From NCBI RefSeq assembly GCF_003265705.1, contig NW_020313285.1, forward strand, positions 19,740,711-19,804,710: a DNA stretch of 64,000 nt, written 5' to 3'. Source of the DNA: Callorhinus ursinus. Its lineage: Eukaryota > Chordata > Mammalia > Carnivora > Otariidae. The notes under the pieces are model-generated. The model saw only the letters and a list, made by a program, of their open reading frames with translations, was not told where the DNA came from and made no database searches. Each line of letters starts with the position of its first letter. The stretch's first letter is position 1. Made by a program: the position numbers and the translations under genes. Below are positions 23,691 through 36,063 of the stretch, piece after piece.

Positions 23691-26257
23691 CGTGAAAGTC
23701 CCGGGAGAGCTCCGACTGTTTCTTCACTTGTCTATCACTGGTGCCTCACACGGAGCCTCACACCAAGATGGCCACTCAGAAACATTGTTGAGAAGACGGA
23801 TGATCAGCTTCCAGTATCTTCTCAGCTCCTTCTCTTCTTTCTCCCACTGTTTCTCCTTCTCTGGCTCCACACTGGTAACCTGCAGAGCTGAGAAGATCAA
23901 GGGGGATGAATCACTGAATTTTCTAGTCAACAAGAAACCATTTTGCTTCGGCCTTGGTGACCGCAAATTCTCTCAAGAAGGATGGTCTTCATCAGAAAGG
24001 TCTAGCAAACCTGCCCTGCTGCCTCCCCTGGGGCAGCAGGGGCCTGCTGGCATGTGCAGATGGGGCCAGACCCTAGACCCCGGGAAGGGCGTGATGGATC
24101 AGGCCGACAAGACTGAGCCCAGGGCAAGCCCTGGAATGCCGGCTTTTACCTCAAATGCTGTAGCTCTTCACTAAAGCACCCACCATCACGTCTCGCCTGG
24201 CTCTTGGCCCTCTCTTACAAAAGGAAAACAGGAGTAACACATTTTGCATACTTAAGCTTTATCCTGAGTGAAGCACGACTGTCCTTGGGTTTTGTCCGGG
24301 GCAAGGCAGAGGAATGGTCTGGTTCTCAGATACCGGCCACTCCCCCCTGTGACCAGATGAAAGTGGCTTTCCAGAAAATCTTGTAATGAAATCAGTGCCT
24401 CTTTATTGTGGGGAAAAAAACCAAATATACAGATAAACAGAGAGAACAAAATAAAATACCTGTTTTATGCAGTATCTTATTACTCATTCTTCCCATTTAA
24501 GAGTTCAGGACCATCTGTCTATGTGATTCAATACTCAGCAGCAAGGTGGCTGGAGGGCCAAGCAAGACCTGGTGGCACCCGGAGCGGCTGGATGCTTGCC
24601 TGAGCTGTCGCACCAGCCGCTTGTCACCAGCCTGCTGATTGGCTACTTCAGGAGGAAGGAAGAAATTTCTAGCAAGCCAAATTCTGATGGTCCTGGATTG
24701 GGCCATTCAGAGCAGTGAGCACCCCAGTCGGAAGCTCCTCTTTCTGAAAGTCCTCTCACGGGCCACGAGGCACAGATGGGTGCTGGCCTTGGCTCTGCAG
24801 GTGTGGGCCTGGAGGCTGTGGCTCTCTGGTGGAAGAGGAGGGTCCCCAGTGACTTTTCTGGAGCCTCATCATGCACAAGTCTCATGCAAGGAGTTACAAC
24901 TTCCGAGGCCCTTTATCAAGTCCTGGATTTGGATTTACCGGGTAGCTCTGAGTTCATGGGCAGATCACGCTCTTGGCAGCAAGAGCACCCGGTCTCTGAA
25001 GACGTGGACACCTGTGCCTCACTTAGGAGTCCACACTGGGCGCGGGGTGAGACATGATGTATGTCAGAGAGCCACAGGGCCCCGCGGTCCCTGCGAGGGG
25101 GTGGGAGGGTGACTCTCTCGCGTCCCCGGGCATAGGTTGTGGGAAGGCACGGGATTGTTCTCGGTGTCTGCAGGGAGCAGAGTCCAACCCCTGGCTCCTC
25201 CAGCCTCCTTCCAGCAAGCAGGCCCAGAGTTCTCCCTCACCCCCACCAGCTCCCGTGGAGGAAGAATGCTGACTTTTCATTCATCCTCTCAGTTATTTCT
25301 TCCCCAGGATCACACATATGAGTGACCCAGGGGCTGTGTGAAGTCCAGCGAAGGCCGCGTGAGGCGGTAGTTTGGGATGTGGTTAGTTTCACCTGTTCAC
25401 AGGGAGATACCTGACTCAGCACGAGAAAGATGACCTTGTTGGTAGAAGTGGGGTCCCGGTCTTGTCAGGTGTCAGCTGTTCGACTTGTTGGAAGCCCCTG
25501 ATTCCGGCTGGGCCATCTCTACCCACCGACCAGGATCCGCTGTCCCAGAAGCTTCCCGGAGTAATGCTGGCCTGCCTCCTGCTGTTGTGACCTTCTTGCT
25601 CCAAACCTCACTGATCCACTTTCAATTCCTGAGAAATCCAATTTCAAGGAAAGCAGATACATTCTTCCTGGAATACCTTTTTTGGGACACTTAGGAATAA
25701 CCCCAGACAACCTCCTTGCGCTTCACACCTGTTCTCCTGGTGATCCTCCGTCAACGGTTGCTTCGCAGAAATGATTTTTTTCAATGGGTTGTTGACCCTT
25801 AGATCTTGCTGACTGATAACCCCAGTTAGATGAAAGCCTTATTTTTTCATCCTTTTCCCCCAGAGCCAGCGTCACCTGGCCAGAGCTGGTGTCACCTGAC
25901 CACAGCCTCATTTGGCTACCGCGGAAGGCGGCCATCTAGAGAAGCCACGGGAGTGGATTTACAGGAGAGAAAGAGGGCCTCCCCTCCACCCGTGCTGTGG
26001 GCCGGGTGGGCACTCGGCCATTGGCGCTGACTGCAGAATCCCTTCTTTCCCCGATCTGAGGGCTCTGATCCTTACCTCCTGGCTGGGGCCACTCAGCAGC
26101 TGCCTGGGGAGGGAGCGGTGGACCGCCAACTGGCACCGGCTAATTCCGACCCATACTGGCCCCTGGTGCAAAGCTGGGTAACATCGACCTTGCCCCCCAC
26201 GCCTGCTGTGGGCTCGCTGGGAGTTCGTAGAGGAGTGCCGTTGTCTCCATGTTTCCA

Positions 26258-26263
26258 AATAAA
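26258..26263 (+). terminator. Candidate SLC25A48 poly(A) signal (AATAAA)
   Basis: Canonical AATAAA in 'tttccaaataaaaacttc', 3.5 kb after the SLC25A48 stop and before any antisense gene. It is the first well-placed plus-strand hexamer I noticed downstream. Use is inferred, not shown. Confidence 0.45.
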
Positions 26264-27269
26264 AACTTCAAGAACTTCTTTGGGTCATTTCTGAATCAGA
26301 TGTTTCTGCCTTCAGTGTCCAAGGGACACTGACCACCCTCATTCTTTAGATCTCTACAGCGATCTCTACAGAGATCTACACCCTCCTCTCGGTCTCGATC
26401 TCTGTGGGTGGCGCTGGCCCACAGAACCCCTCCACGCAGGTGAGGAGGAAAGCAAGGATGGCAGTCAGGCTTCTCTTCGCCAAGCTGCGACAGGTGGGCA
26501 GGGTGGGCGCGATGGAAGGAGAGGAAGCCTGGTAAGGGCCTCCCCACCTGAGTGGTGGCAAGAGCTGATGAGGCACTTGGGAGGCGGTGGCGCTGAGCGT
26601 GCTGGGAGGATGGGCCTTCTCCGGGCCTTGTGGTCACATGGAGAACAAAACCCAATAAAATATTTTGTCCACAGTCTGGTTTCCAGAATGGTTTCATTAT
26701 TCTGAATTTTCTCTCTCACTAGAACCACATGGGAAGGCCACTGCTCTTTGGCTGTGCTGTGGCATGTGTCCATGATGCCACTCTCCCTTCTGTGCCGACG
26801 ACGGGCGTCCCTAATCAGTCATAGAGCCTTTTCCTGACGCACTGAATGCCACTTGAGAATCCCCAGCGGAGGGCCCTGGGCCGCCACCACCAGTCGGCAG
26901 AACTGGCATAGATTAATTGCCATTCTTAGCTTAAATCCCAGTGGGGAAAATATCCTTAGATTCTTTTCCTTTCCCCTTTGAGAGTGTTTCCTTGATTTCT
27001 CTGTTCCCTCCTGCTGCAGTACCAAAAAAAAAAAAAAAAAAAAATCAGTCACCGAGGCCTCCCTCGGCTGATGAACTGCAGAATCACCACTTGGTGGCAG
27101 CAGAGGTCAACGGAACGATCCAGTGAGGTGCGCTGGTAGCTTGTGACTGGGGTCCTCCGTGGTGAGAGTATCTGAGCCCCATGACACTTCTCTTCCTGTT
27201 TTCGGGATCTCACCATCTACCTTGTTGTTGTCCTTATACTTCTCTGTGATGGAATGAACCTCAGACGAG

Positions 27270-27480
27270 AGAGAATTCCGCCTTACGTTCCAGTCTAGGC
27301 TACCCTCAGCTACCTTTGTGAGCTTGGCAAACTTTGGCCCACTCTGGACCTCAGTTTTCTCATCTGTAAAATGGGGTATTTAACAATGGGTCTCCATTAT
27401 TTACCTATTAGGGCTTTAGGAAGAATCAAATGCAAACATGGTTTTGTAAACTATACAGTAAAAAAGCAGGAGTATGAGAA
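27270..27480 (+). repeat. MIR SINE
   Basis: Forward MIR: 'tgtgagcttggcaaactttg', 'gacctcagttttctcatctg' and 'taaaatggggtatttaac'. Confidence 0.85.
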
Positions 27481-27974
27481 GGCAGGGGAGGGGATCACTT
27501 ATGTGATTTTTCTGGCTTCTTGTTTTGACCTCCTTTCCTCTCTGTGAGTCTGGAGGAAAGGTTGTTTGCAACACAGGGTGGCTGCTGTGGTGTTCCTTGG
27601 ACCTTGTCTCTACAGGTGAAACCCCAAGAACTACAGGTGCCTGGCCCCTAGGCCTTTAGACCTCCAAACGGACATGCGGTGAACACGCTTGGGGTAGGGT
27701 GGGTACGGTTACTGATGCGGTTCTTCTGATGCCTGGGACGTCTGATGAATCACGGATGCAAGCCCTTCAGGATGCTGACTTTCAGTGCCCCTTGCTGCCA
27801 GGCTGACATCAAAGGGCTTTCCAGCAAACATTTGATCCAGCAGAGAAGTCCAGCCCATGAGTACCTGGGAGCCAGAAGAACCACCCAGAGAATCGCTGCC
27901 TCTCTCCCATGGCTAAGAGTGGGGAGGGGCCAGCATGCTCTGAAACCAGTCACTCCTGCCAGCCGTAGGACCCA

Positions 27975-28022
27975 TCCCCAGCTCCTGTGCCTCCTGCCTC
28001 CCAGCAGCACGGACCAGCTAGG
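27975..28022 (+). repeat. Copy 2 of the ~45-bp direct repeat
   Basis: Differs from 8216-8263 at two positions by eye: C for G after 'cagcagca', and C for G in 'ggaccag(c/g)tagg'. The surrounding 200 bp is not obviously similar to that around copy 1. Confidence 0.8.
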
Positions 28023-28769
28023 TCTGTGGATCCACACCCCTACGTCCTGGACACACCCCTGCGTCCTACCTGTGTGTTGAGCCTAGCACCTGCACTCGTC
28101 GCATGCTTCACTGGTGTCTGCTGAATGATTCCACCACACCCTCAGGTGTACAACAGAGAAATAAAGCCTTTTAAATTTTTTCAGGCCTCCATTCCGTCCG
28201 ATGGCAGTAAAAAGTAATTTTGCCGCTTCGTGGTAAAACGCCATAAACTTCAAGTCAGGCAGTTCAGGATTTTCTCCTTCTCCTCCCTCTCCTGGGGATG
28301 ACTTTGGGGGGCTTGGGGTACAGGGAGAGGCTCCTGGCTCTTGGGAGGTGCTCCATCCTATGCTGGCATCCTTCCCGTCTCATCCTGGGGCACAGCCTTC
28401 CCTCCGTGGGGACTTCTGTGAAAGCATCTTTATTCCTCTCTGGTCTTGGCCACGTGGTCCATGCACAGCCATATCTGCCAAGCCCCGGGCCCCTCTCTGT
28501 CCTCTGGGAAAGCCCTGGCTTCTCCATCAGAACTACTCAGGGGCCTACATCAAGCGCATCTTTGGGACTCCCTACACCACACCATGTGCTAGATGGCAGG
28601 AGGCGTTATCTTGTCAGACTGCTGTCTCCCAGGACAAGCAATCCAGAAGCCCTCCATTCTCAGGTCCTCACCCCTGCCTGGGGTCCTGCCAGCACCACCC
28701 CACGGCTCCCCTGCGGGCGGAACCCTCACCGCTGTCTCCTCTCCGACGTCCGTCTAATACTCGTGGGTG

Positions 28770-31140
28770 ATGAAAGCACTCAACAAACAGAATAGAAGGG
28801 GATTTTCTCAACCTGATACAGGGCATCTGTGAAAAGTCCACAGCCACCATCACACGCAGTGGTGAAAGGCTAGATACCTGCCCACAAAGATCGTGAACAA
28901 GACAAGGAAGGCTGCTCTCACTTCCATTCCACATCGCATGGAGGTTCTAGCCAGGGCCACTGGGCAATAAAATGAAATAAAAGACATCCAGGTTGCAAAG
29001 AAGAACTAAACCACCTCACGTGCAGATGATATGATCTCGTCCATAGAAAATCCTAAGGATCCCATTGAAAAAATATTAGAACCAATAAACACATTCAGCA
29101 AGATTTCAGGATACAAGATCAACAACAGGAGTCAAGTATATTTCTATATCCTAGCAATGACCATTCCAAAAATGAAATTAAGAAAACAATTCCATTTACA
29201 ATACCATTTGAAAAATGAAGTATCTAGGCATATTTTAATGGAAGAAGTACAAGACTTGTACACTGAAAACTACAAAGCCTCGTTGAGAGAAACTTTTAAA
29301 GATCTAAATAAATGGAAAAGTATTCTATGTCATGGGTTAGAAGACTAAATATTGTTAAGGTGGCAATACTCTCCAAATTGATCTATAGATTTAATCCAAC
29401 CCCACTCAAAATCCCAGTTGACTTTTTCTTTTGGGGAGAGGGGTGCAGAAATTGACAAGCTAATCCTAAAATTCATATGGAAATGCAAAGGATCCAGAAT
29501 AGCTGAAATGATCTTGATAAAAATAAAATTGGAAGACCCACACTTCCCTACTACAAGGCTACGGTAATCAAGACAGTGTAGTTCTGGCATTGGGAGAGAT
29601 ACGTAGATCAATGGGATGTAAGTGAGAGTCCAGAAATAAACCCTTACACTTATGGTCAATTGGTTTTTCCAAGAGTGCCAAGACAATTCAATGGTGAAAG
29701 AAGAGTCTTTCCAACAAGTGGTATTGGGACAGCTGTACCTCCACATACCAGAAGAATGAAGTTGGGACCTTATTGCCCACGATATATGAAAATTAACTCA
29801 AGATGGGTTATAGACCTAGAGGTAAGAGGTAAAGCTATAAAACTCACAGGAGGAAATATGGGAATAAATCTTTATGAACTGGCATTTGGCAGAGGTTTCT
29901 TAGAATACCAGTAGCGCAAGTGACAAAAAAAAAAAAAAAGCGCAAGAGACAAAATGAAATATAGACCATTTGGACCACAGTTAAAAACTTTTGTGCTGCA
30001 AATGATCCCATTGAAAAAATAAAATGACAACCCCCAAAATGGGAGAAAATATTTGCAAATCTTATATCAGATAAGGGACTTCTATCCAGAATATATAAAG
30101 GACTCTTACAGTTTAACAATAAAAAGACAAGTGACCCAATAAAAAATAGGCAAAGTATTTGAATTGACATTTCTCCAAAGAAGATATACAAGTGGCCAAT
30201 GAGCACAAGAAAAGACGCATCACTAGTTATTAGGGAAATACAAATCAAAGCAACAATGAGATACCATCACATAACCACTAGGATGGCTATAATTGCAAAG
30301 ACAGAAAACATCAATTACTGACAAGAATGTGGAGAAATTGGAACCGTCATACAGTGCTGGTGGAAACGTAAAATGGTGCAGCCACTTTGGAAAACAGTTT
30401 GGCAGTTCCTCAAAAAGTTAAAAAGAGTTACCATATGACCTAGGAGCACCTGGGTGTCTCAGTCGGTTAAGCATCTCTTGATTTCGGCTTAGGTCATGAC
30501 CTCAGGGTCTTGAGGTGAAGCCCCACACTGGGCTCTGCACTGGGCATGGAGCCTGCCTAAGATCCCCTCTCTCCCTTTCTCCTCCCGTTCTCTCTTCCTC
30601 TCTAACAACAACAACAAAAATTACCATATGACCCAGCAATTCCACTCCTAGGTGTATACCCAAGAGAAATGAAAACATGTTCTCATAAAAACCTGTACGT
30701 GAATGTTCATAGCAGCATTATTCATAATGGCCAAAAAGTGCAATCGACCCAAATGCCTATCAACTGATGGGTGGATAAATAAAAAGCAGCATATCCACAC
30801 AACAGAATATTATTTAGCAATAAAGAAATGAAGTGTTGATATATGCTACAACATGAATAAAAGCATCATACTAAGTGAAAGAAGCCAGTTACAGAAAAAC
30901 ACATAATGTATGATTCCATTTATAGGAAAAATCCAGAAGAGGCAAATTTATAGAGAAGAAAGTAGATTATTGGTTGATAAGGCTGGGGGAAGGGAGAATA
31001 GGGAAAGACTGCTCATGAGTACAGGGTTTCTTTTGGGGATGAAGAAAGTGTTCTGGAATTTAGACCACGGTGATGGTCACACGGCCCTATAATGACACTA
31101 AAAACCACTGAATTGTACACTTGAAGTGGGTGGGTGGTCT
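28770..31140 (+). mobile_element. Decayed L1 3' half (ORF2 C-terminal region and 3' UTR)
   Basis: Starts in the 'actcaacaaacagaatagaa' region after the reverse-transcriptase core and runs through the ORF2 C-terminal region to 'ctgaattgtacacttgaagt'. Reading frame is broken throughout, and no EN or RT catalytic motif remains. It parallels the C-terminal half of the full-length L1 at 49684 but is more diverged, so it is older. A CAN-SINE sits at 30441-30620. Around 29912-29952 a short 'gcgcaag(t/a)gacaaaa' pair flanks an A-run. Confidence 0.92.
30441..30620 (+). mobile_element. CAN-SINE inserted in the L1, with target-site duplication
   Basis: Opens 'taggagcacctgggtgtctc', carries the CT-rich stretch, and ends in an 'aacaacaacaaaaa' tail. 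Flanked by 'ttaccatatgacc' at 30428-30440 and 30621-30633, so it landed after the L1 did. Confidence 0.93.
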
Positions 31141-31399
31141 TTACATTTCTTCTGAGGGCTCCCTTTGCAGCAGAAGAGAGGTCTTGGTCTAGACTAGGTG
31201 AGGGGAGCAGGCTCGGAAAGGAATGGTAGGCTTGAGCCTTCACCGTATCTTCCTGCTTCAAATTGGATGGATGGGCAAATAGACAGACAGACAGACAGAT
31301 GGGGACTGGTCACGGCTGGTAGCCTGTGGGCGTGGCTTTGGTCAGCATCAGTGTAGCCTGGACTGGGACAAGTCAGATGGCTGTGTTGAGAGCTTCCAG

Positions 31400-31670
31400 C
31401 CTCCTGTTGGTTAGATGCAAGATGTGGCTTTAGAGCCAGTTACCTGAGTCCGAACCTTGGCTTTACTTCTTGTGAGTCGTGTGACCTGGCCAGGTTATAC
31501 TAACCCCTCTGGGCCTCAGTTTCCCCATCTGCACACCAGAAATAATTATATACAAGAATTATATTTCTACCTCATGAGGTTCTTGTAAAGATCCAACTAG
31601 ATATTCCATAAAACATGCTTAGCAGAGTGCTTGGTACACAGGAAACACTCAATACATGTTCCTTCTTTTC
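31400..31670 (+). repeat. MIR SINE
   Basis: Near full-length forward MIR: 'ggctttagagccagttacct', 'gtcgtgtgacctggccaggt', 'gcctcagtttccccatctgc' and 'acctcatgaggttcttgtaa', closing 'aacactcaatacatgtt'. Confidence 0.92.
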
Positions 31671-32609
31671 CTTTCTCTGAGGTGCTTTTTAGATAAATCT
31701 CAACTCTCCTGACCGAGGCAGGAGAGTAATTACTGTGCACCTCATCACAGGCCCTGAGAACTCTACACTGAGCTGGCCTGCAGGGGTGTATCCTGTGGGT
31801 TATGTGACTTTTGCAGAACAGCTGAGGGAAACCACCAGGCCACACCGGTGACTCATCTGTGACAGTGGATTGCAGCTTATCTCCCAGCCCATCTTCTCGG
31901 GCAGCTGGTTGTACCCCGAGGCTGTGTTCAGAAATCATCACCAGCCACCAGCATCTGTCCTTGCTCTCATCCCCATGCGGGGGAGTTCTGCTGAGGTGGC
32001 AGCTCCCATTGTGGCAGGGTGCGCACTGGGAAACGTGTGTGGGGGGGGTGCATTCAGAAAACCCAAGTGGAGGAGACAAGAGAAGACCCTGTGGCCAAGA
32101 CCCTGGAGGCCCTGTGGCAGCCATCCAGGGGCCTACAGAAGCCTTTGTCCCTTCTGGAGATGCCCAGCCAGCCCCAGATAAGCCCTTGGGAGGGAGTGCC
32201 CGCCACCTTCTGTCAGTGGGGCCAGGAGTAGGGAATTACTACAATTCTGAAATCCAAACAGTCTTGAAAGCCCAAGATTTCTTGAGACTCATTTGGCTGC
32301 AAAACCTGACTACTTTTTGTGACTGCTCATGTGGGGTTTTTTTTGCAGAATATTAATGTATTTCATTACAGAATCCTATCCCAGTCCCTGCTCTGGGGTT
32401 TACGTAACTTAAGGCATGTGAGCTATGTGTTCCCTTTCTAGAAGGCCAGTTTCAATTCTGAAAACTATCTGGTTCTCGGGTTTTGGAATCAGGGAGTGTG
32501 GACCTATATTATTATGAATCTGTTTTACCCTCAGACTGTAGTCAGAGGAGACACCTGATAATGCACAAAATAAGAAAAGAACAGAGTGGGGAGAGCAATA
32601 GGTTTGGGA

Positions 32610-32820
32610 TGAGACATTGGGGCAGGGGTCGTGCTCTAGGTCTCACTAGGTATAGGGCCTTGGGAAGGTCTTTAACCATTCAGAGCCTCGATTTCCTTAC
32701 TTATAAAACAGAAATAATAATCCCTACCTCCTGTGCTTATTAGGGGATTAAATGAGATAATGCATGCTTAGTGCATACAGAGTAAGTGCTTAGTAATTAC
32801 ATGCTTAATATGAATAGATA
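32610..32820 (+). repeat. MIR SINE
   Basis: Forward MIR: 'gccttgggaaggtctttaac', 'gatttccttacttataaaac', 'agaaataataatccctacct' and 'taaatgagataatgcatgct'. Confidence 0.88.
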
Positions 32821-33679
32821 ATAATGTATGTATTAGCCAGATAGAACTTTTTCCTCAGTGCCCTGTGCACTGGGATCCCCAGATCAGCTAGGGAGCCAGG
32901 CAAGACAGCCACCCCTGGATTCTGTGCTCAGGGTGCCTTGCAGGAGCAAGACCCAGTTTGGGGAGCCCTATGCAGAAAGAGGGAGGGTGCTGAGGACACT
33001 TAGTGCTCAGAACTTCCAGTGTCGGGGAAGAAATCATGTGGGAGATGCTGGGATATACTACCATAAACAGTAATAGTGGAACATAAAGTCTGGTACCCAC
33101 TCTTACGGGAGATGCTCAGAAATTCTCCTTGGCAGAAACTATGCCCCCGGCCTGCCCACCCACCGCTACCACATGATGCTTCTCACTTCTCTTGGGAAGC
33201 AGGTGGGTCAACAGGCTGTGATGACTATCTATTTGTCTTAATGTCTGAATCCACCACAAAATGCTTACGGCCTTAGTCACTGAGAGAGGACAAACGCTAA
33301 ACCATGGGTCCCCTTCTGAAAGCCTCTTGACTGAGAAAATCTGACTTTGCCCTTTCATATTTGCATCACTGTAAATAAATCACTGAGAAACTTGTTTCTT
33401 TCTGTGAAAAGTAAGATTAAAACAATTATGATCGGATGTCCCCCTGGACCCACAATTTCTGCACCCCAGAAGTTAACCTGGGCTCCCCTGACCGAGGCAC
33501 ACCTCGCTAAAACTCCTTCTCCATCTCCGCCAGGCAGGAGGGGCTTGGCTCCCATGCAGCACCGAGCTTGTGCCCACCCCATCTCTAAAGGGTCTGCACA
33601 ACTCCGGGGATCAGGGCTACTTAGACTATCAGAGAATCTCACTTTTGGCCAAGGGCTGTTTAAAGGACGGGTCACTTCG

Positions 33680-33838
33680 GGGGCACCGGGGTGGTGCAGG
33701 TGGTGGTTAAGCATCTGACTCTTGGTCGCGAGGAGTCTGCTTGAGAGTCTCTCTCCATTTCCCTCTGTCCTTCCCCCTCACTGCCCGCCCCCCACGCTCT
33801 CTCTCTCTCAAATAAATAAATAAATCTTTTTCAAAAAA
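33680..33838 (+). mobile_element. CAN-SINE, internally deleted
   Basis: The head 'gggcaccggggtggtgcagg' and 'ggttaagcatctgactcttg' are followed almost at once by 'gagtctgcttgagagtctct'. Most of the tRNA-unrelated middle is therefore missing. It ends '(aaat)n' then 'ctttttc'. Confidence 0.85.
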
Positions 33839-33921
33839 ATGAAGTTCAGGTCAGTTCTGATACTGCTTGACATCATAACTGATAAAAAGAAAAGCCAAGC
33901 AAAGCTCCTTGAGGAATTCTT

Positions 33922-34121
33922 TTTTTTTTTTTAAGATTTTATTTATTTATTTGACAGAGAGAGAGACACAGCGAGAGCAGGAACACAAGCAGGGGGAGTG
34001 GGAGAGGGAGAAGCAGGCTCCCCGCGGAGCAGGGAGCCCGATGCGGGGCTCGATCCCAGGACCCTGGGATCATGACCTGAGCCAAAGGCAGACGCTTGAC
34101 AACTGAGCCACCCAGGCGCCC
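33922..34121 (-). mobile_element. CAN-SINE with 17-bp target-site duplication
   Basis: Reverse orientation, T-run first, ending 'gagccacccaggcgcccc'. Perfect flanks 'ctccttgaggaattctt' at 33905-33921 and 34122-34138 show it is a relatively young insertion. Confidence 0.97.
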
Positions 34122-34564
34122 CTCCTTGAGGAATTCTTGATGCTCTGAACTTTCTGTATTATTATGATCAAAAGTACCCAAGGCTGGTCCAGCTCAATAG
34201 GGAGGGGAAGCAATTCTAATTTTGACAGTACCTGGAAAAACACTCCCCACGGTAGCTTCCTGTAAGCTCTTCCCAAGCCTCTAAGCCTTTAGGTCGTGGG
34301 GTAAGGTGATTATGATTGTCAGACCAGCCCAACCCCAGGACCTTCGCCTTAACCCTGCCTCCACCCTGCCAATCCCACAGAGCCAGACAGGCCTGGCAGG
34401 AAGTTGCCGGCGGGCAGCCCCCTCCCAAGTGGCCAGGTCACGTGAACCCCCAGCGTGGGGCCCGCCTGGAGCTCTGTGAAGGGACCGCACCTCTCTGAGC
34501 ACCTGCAGTGTGTGGCCATCTCTTCTCTAGGTGAACACATTCCTGACCTCCAAACCAGTTCATA

Positions 34565-34830
34565 CTCTGCTTCTGCCTCTCGAAGGTCTTTCATTCAATC
34601 AGTCCGTATTTATGGAGTTTCTGCTCTGATATAGGAGGGGTACAGGCTCAGGAGAGGCATCTGGGCTACAACAGTGAGCTAATGAAGTTCTCTGCCCTCA
34701 GGGGGCTGGCATCTGGGCAGGGAGAGAAAGATGGTAGTAAGCAACAGACATGGTAAAGTCAGAAATGCCAGAGCATCTTAGAAGGTAGTAAGTACTGTGG
34801 AACAGAAGACATGATCTGGGGTTGTGGGGG
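34565..34830 (-). repeat. L2 LINE fragment
   Basis: Reverse L2: 'ttcattcaatcagtccgtat', 'ctacaacagtgagctaatga', 'tgccctcagggggctggcat' and 'gcagggagagaaagatggta'. Confidence 0.65.
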
Positions 34831-34864
34831 AAGTGGCAGATTGAGTATTAAAGTCAGATAGATA

Positions 34865-35300
34865 GTTTATTAGTCAGGGTTCTCCAGAGAAATCGAACCC
34901 ATAAGCTGGAGAGATAGATACACAGATAATAAGGAATTGGCTCAGGCGATTAAGGAGGCCGAGAAGTCCCATGCTCTGCTGTCTGCAAGCTCCAGGCCCA
35001 GGGAAGCAGCTGGTGTGGTAATAATATGAGTCCAGAGAGCCAGGGAGCTGACGGTGTAAGTCCCAGTCCAAGTGTGGAAGAATGTCCCAGCTCACGCTGT
35101 CAGAGAGCCAATTCTTCCTTTGCCTTTTCAGGCCCTAGGTGGATTTGCATGAGGCCCACACACACTGGGCAGAGCTTAGCAGTCTACCCATTCAAATGCT
35201 AATTTATCCAGAAATACCTTCACGGACACACCCAGAAGCAATGTTCAGTTAAATATCTGGGCACCCTATGGCCTGGTCAAGCTGAATATAAAATGTACCG
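34865..35300. repeat. L1M-type 3'-end repeat
   Basis: Ordered match to a common mammalian LINE 3' segment: 'ttagtcagggttctccagag', 'ataaggaattggctcaggcg', 'ggaggccgagaagtcccatg', 'gatttgcatgaggcccacac', 'attcaaatgctaatttatcc' and 'aaatatctgggcaccctatg'. The family label is from memory. Confidence 0.7.
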
Positions 35301-35918
35301 TCAGAGACAGCCACAGTACGCCAAGCCAACACCCTGGTCCAAGGATCCCTTCGGGAGAGTCCCCACTAGGCTCTGCACCCCAGCCGGGCACTCTGCCTGA
35401 CATGTGGTAGGTACCAGCGGAAGGTCTTTGGGGTTGAATAGGTGACTATTGATCCCAAGGTGGCTCTAACTCAGAGGGTCCCCCCTGTGGGTCTTCCCCT
35501 GGCTTAACTTCAAGTACTTGACTGTCTTCTGTGTGTAGGTGCCCACATTCCTGGGTAGGCTCCCACCTCCTGGGCTTACCACACTGCCTTCTCCCGTTTC
35601 AGGTGCACTGGTGGTTTCTCAGGTCCCTGCACTCCTTGATGGTGCCCTGAGCATCCCTCCCCCAGCACCCACAGGTAGGGTGCCCCGAGCCTTCTTAAGA
35701 GCAGCCCTCAGACTCTCCCTACCCACCCTTCCTGTGCCCTCTATGTCCCCAGGCCCAGCCAGCGGGACTCCCCATCTGGCCAGGATCAGGAATCTTGTTA
35801 TTACAGGAGTCTTTGATCTACTCAGTCCCTTAACGGTCTTTGTAGCTTTCTTTTTTCTGAGCAGCAAGGGGCGAATAAGCACCCAGAGACCAGATTGTGT
35901 TCTTTTCCTTCATATATA

Positions 35919-35924
35919 TTTATT
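35919..35924 (-). terminator. IL9 poly(A) signal (AATAAA on minus strand)
   Basis: Plus-strand TTTATT gives AATAAA on the IL9 strand, 140 bp after the stop codon. This is a reasonable distance for the short IL9 3' UTR. Cleavage would fall near 35900. Confidence 0.7.
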
Positions 35925-36034
35925 CCAAAATAAAGACGTACAATTTTAAACAAGTTAATTATAATTGATTTTGATTTAGCATGGCTCTATTTGATTTTTT
36001 AACAGCCCCAACTTAAACAGGAGGCTTTTTCATT

Positions 36035-36053
36035 CAATAAATAGCATAAATAA
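36035..36053 (-). promoter_or_regulatory. AU-rich elements in IL9 3' UTR
   Basis: On the minus strand TTATTTATG (36045-36053) and TATTTATTG (36035-36043) contain two ATTTA pentamers within 20 nt, shortly after the IL9 stop. Such elements are typical of short-lived cytokine mRNAs. Function is inferred from family knowledge. Confidence 0.6.
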
Positions 36054-36063
36054 TATTTCATCT

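Larger units (their letters stand above)
22748..28769. other. SLC25A48 3' UTR / downstream flank
   Basis: No protein gene recognised. The interval contains an L2 fragment (23335-23690), a likely poly(A) signal at 26258, a MIR (27270-27480), the second copy of the 45-bp repeat, and a second AATAAA at 28160-28165. 'cctcattccccag' at about 23673-23685 could act as an acceptor for a 3' UTR exon; this is untested. Open frames here (for example 28298-28795) show no known protein similarity. Confidence 0.6.
31141..35899. other. SLC25A48-IL9 intergenic region
   Basis: No gene recognised between the convergent SLC25A48 and IL9. Contents are MIRs (31400-31670, 32610-32820), two CAN-SINEs, an L2-like piece (about 34565-34830), an L1M-type 3' end (34865-35300), and otherwise unremarkable sequence, including 31671-32480, 32821-33679 and 35301-35899. 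Confidence 0.75.
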
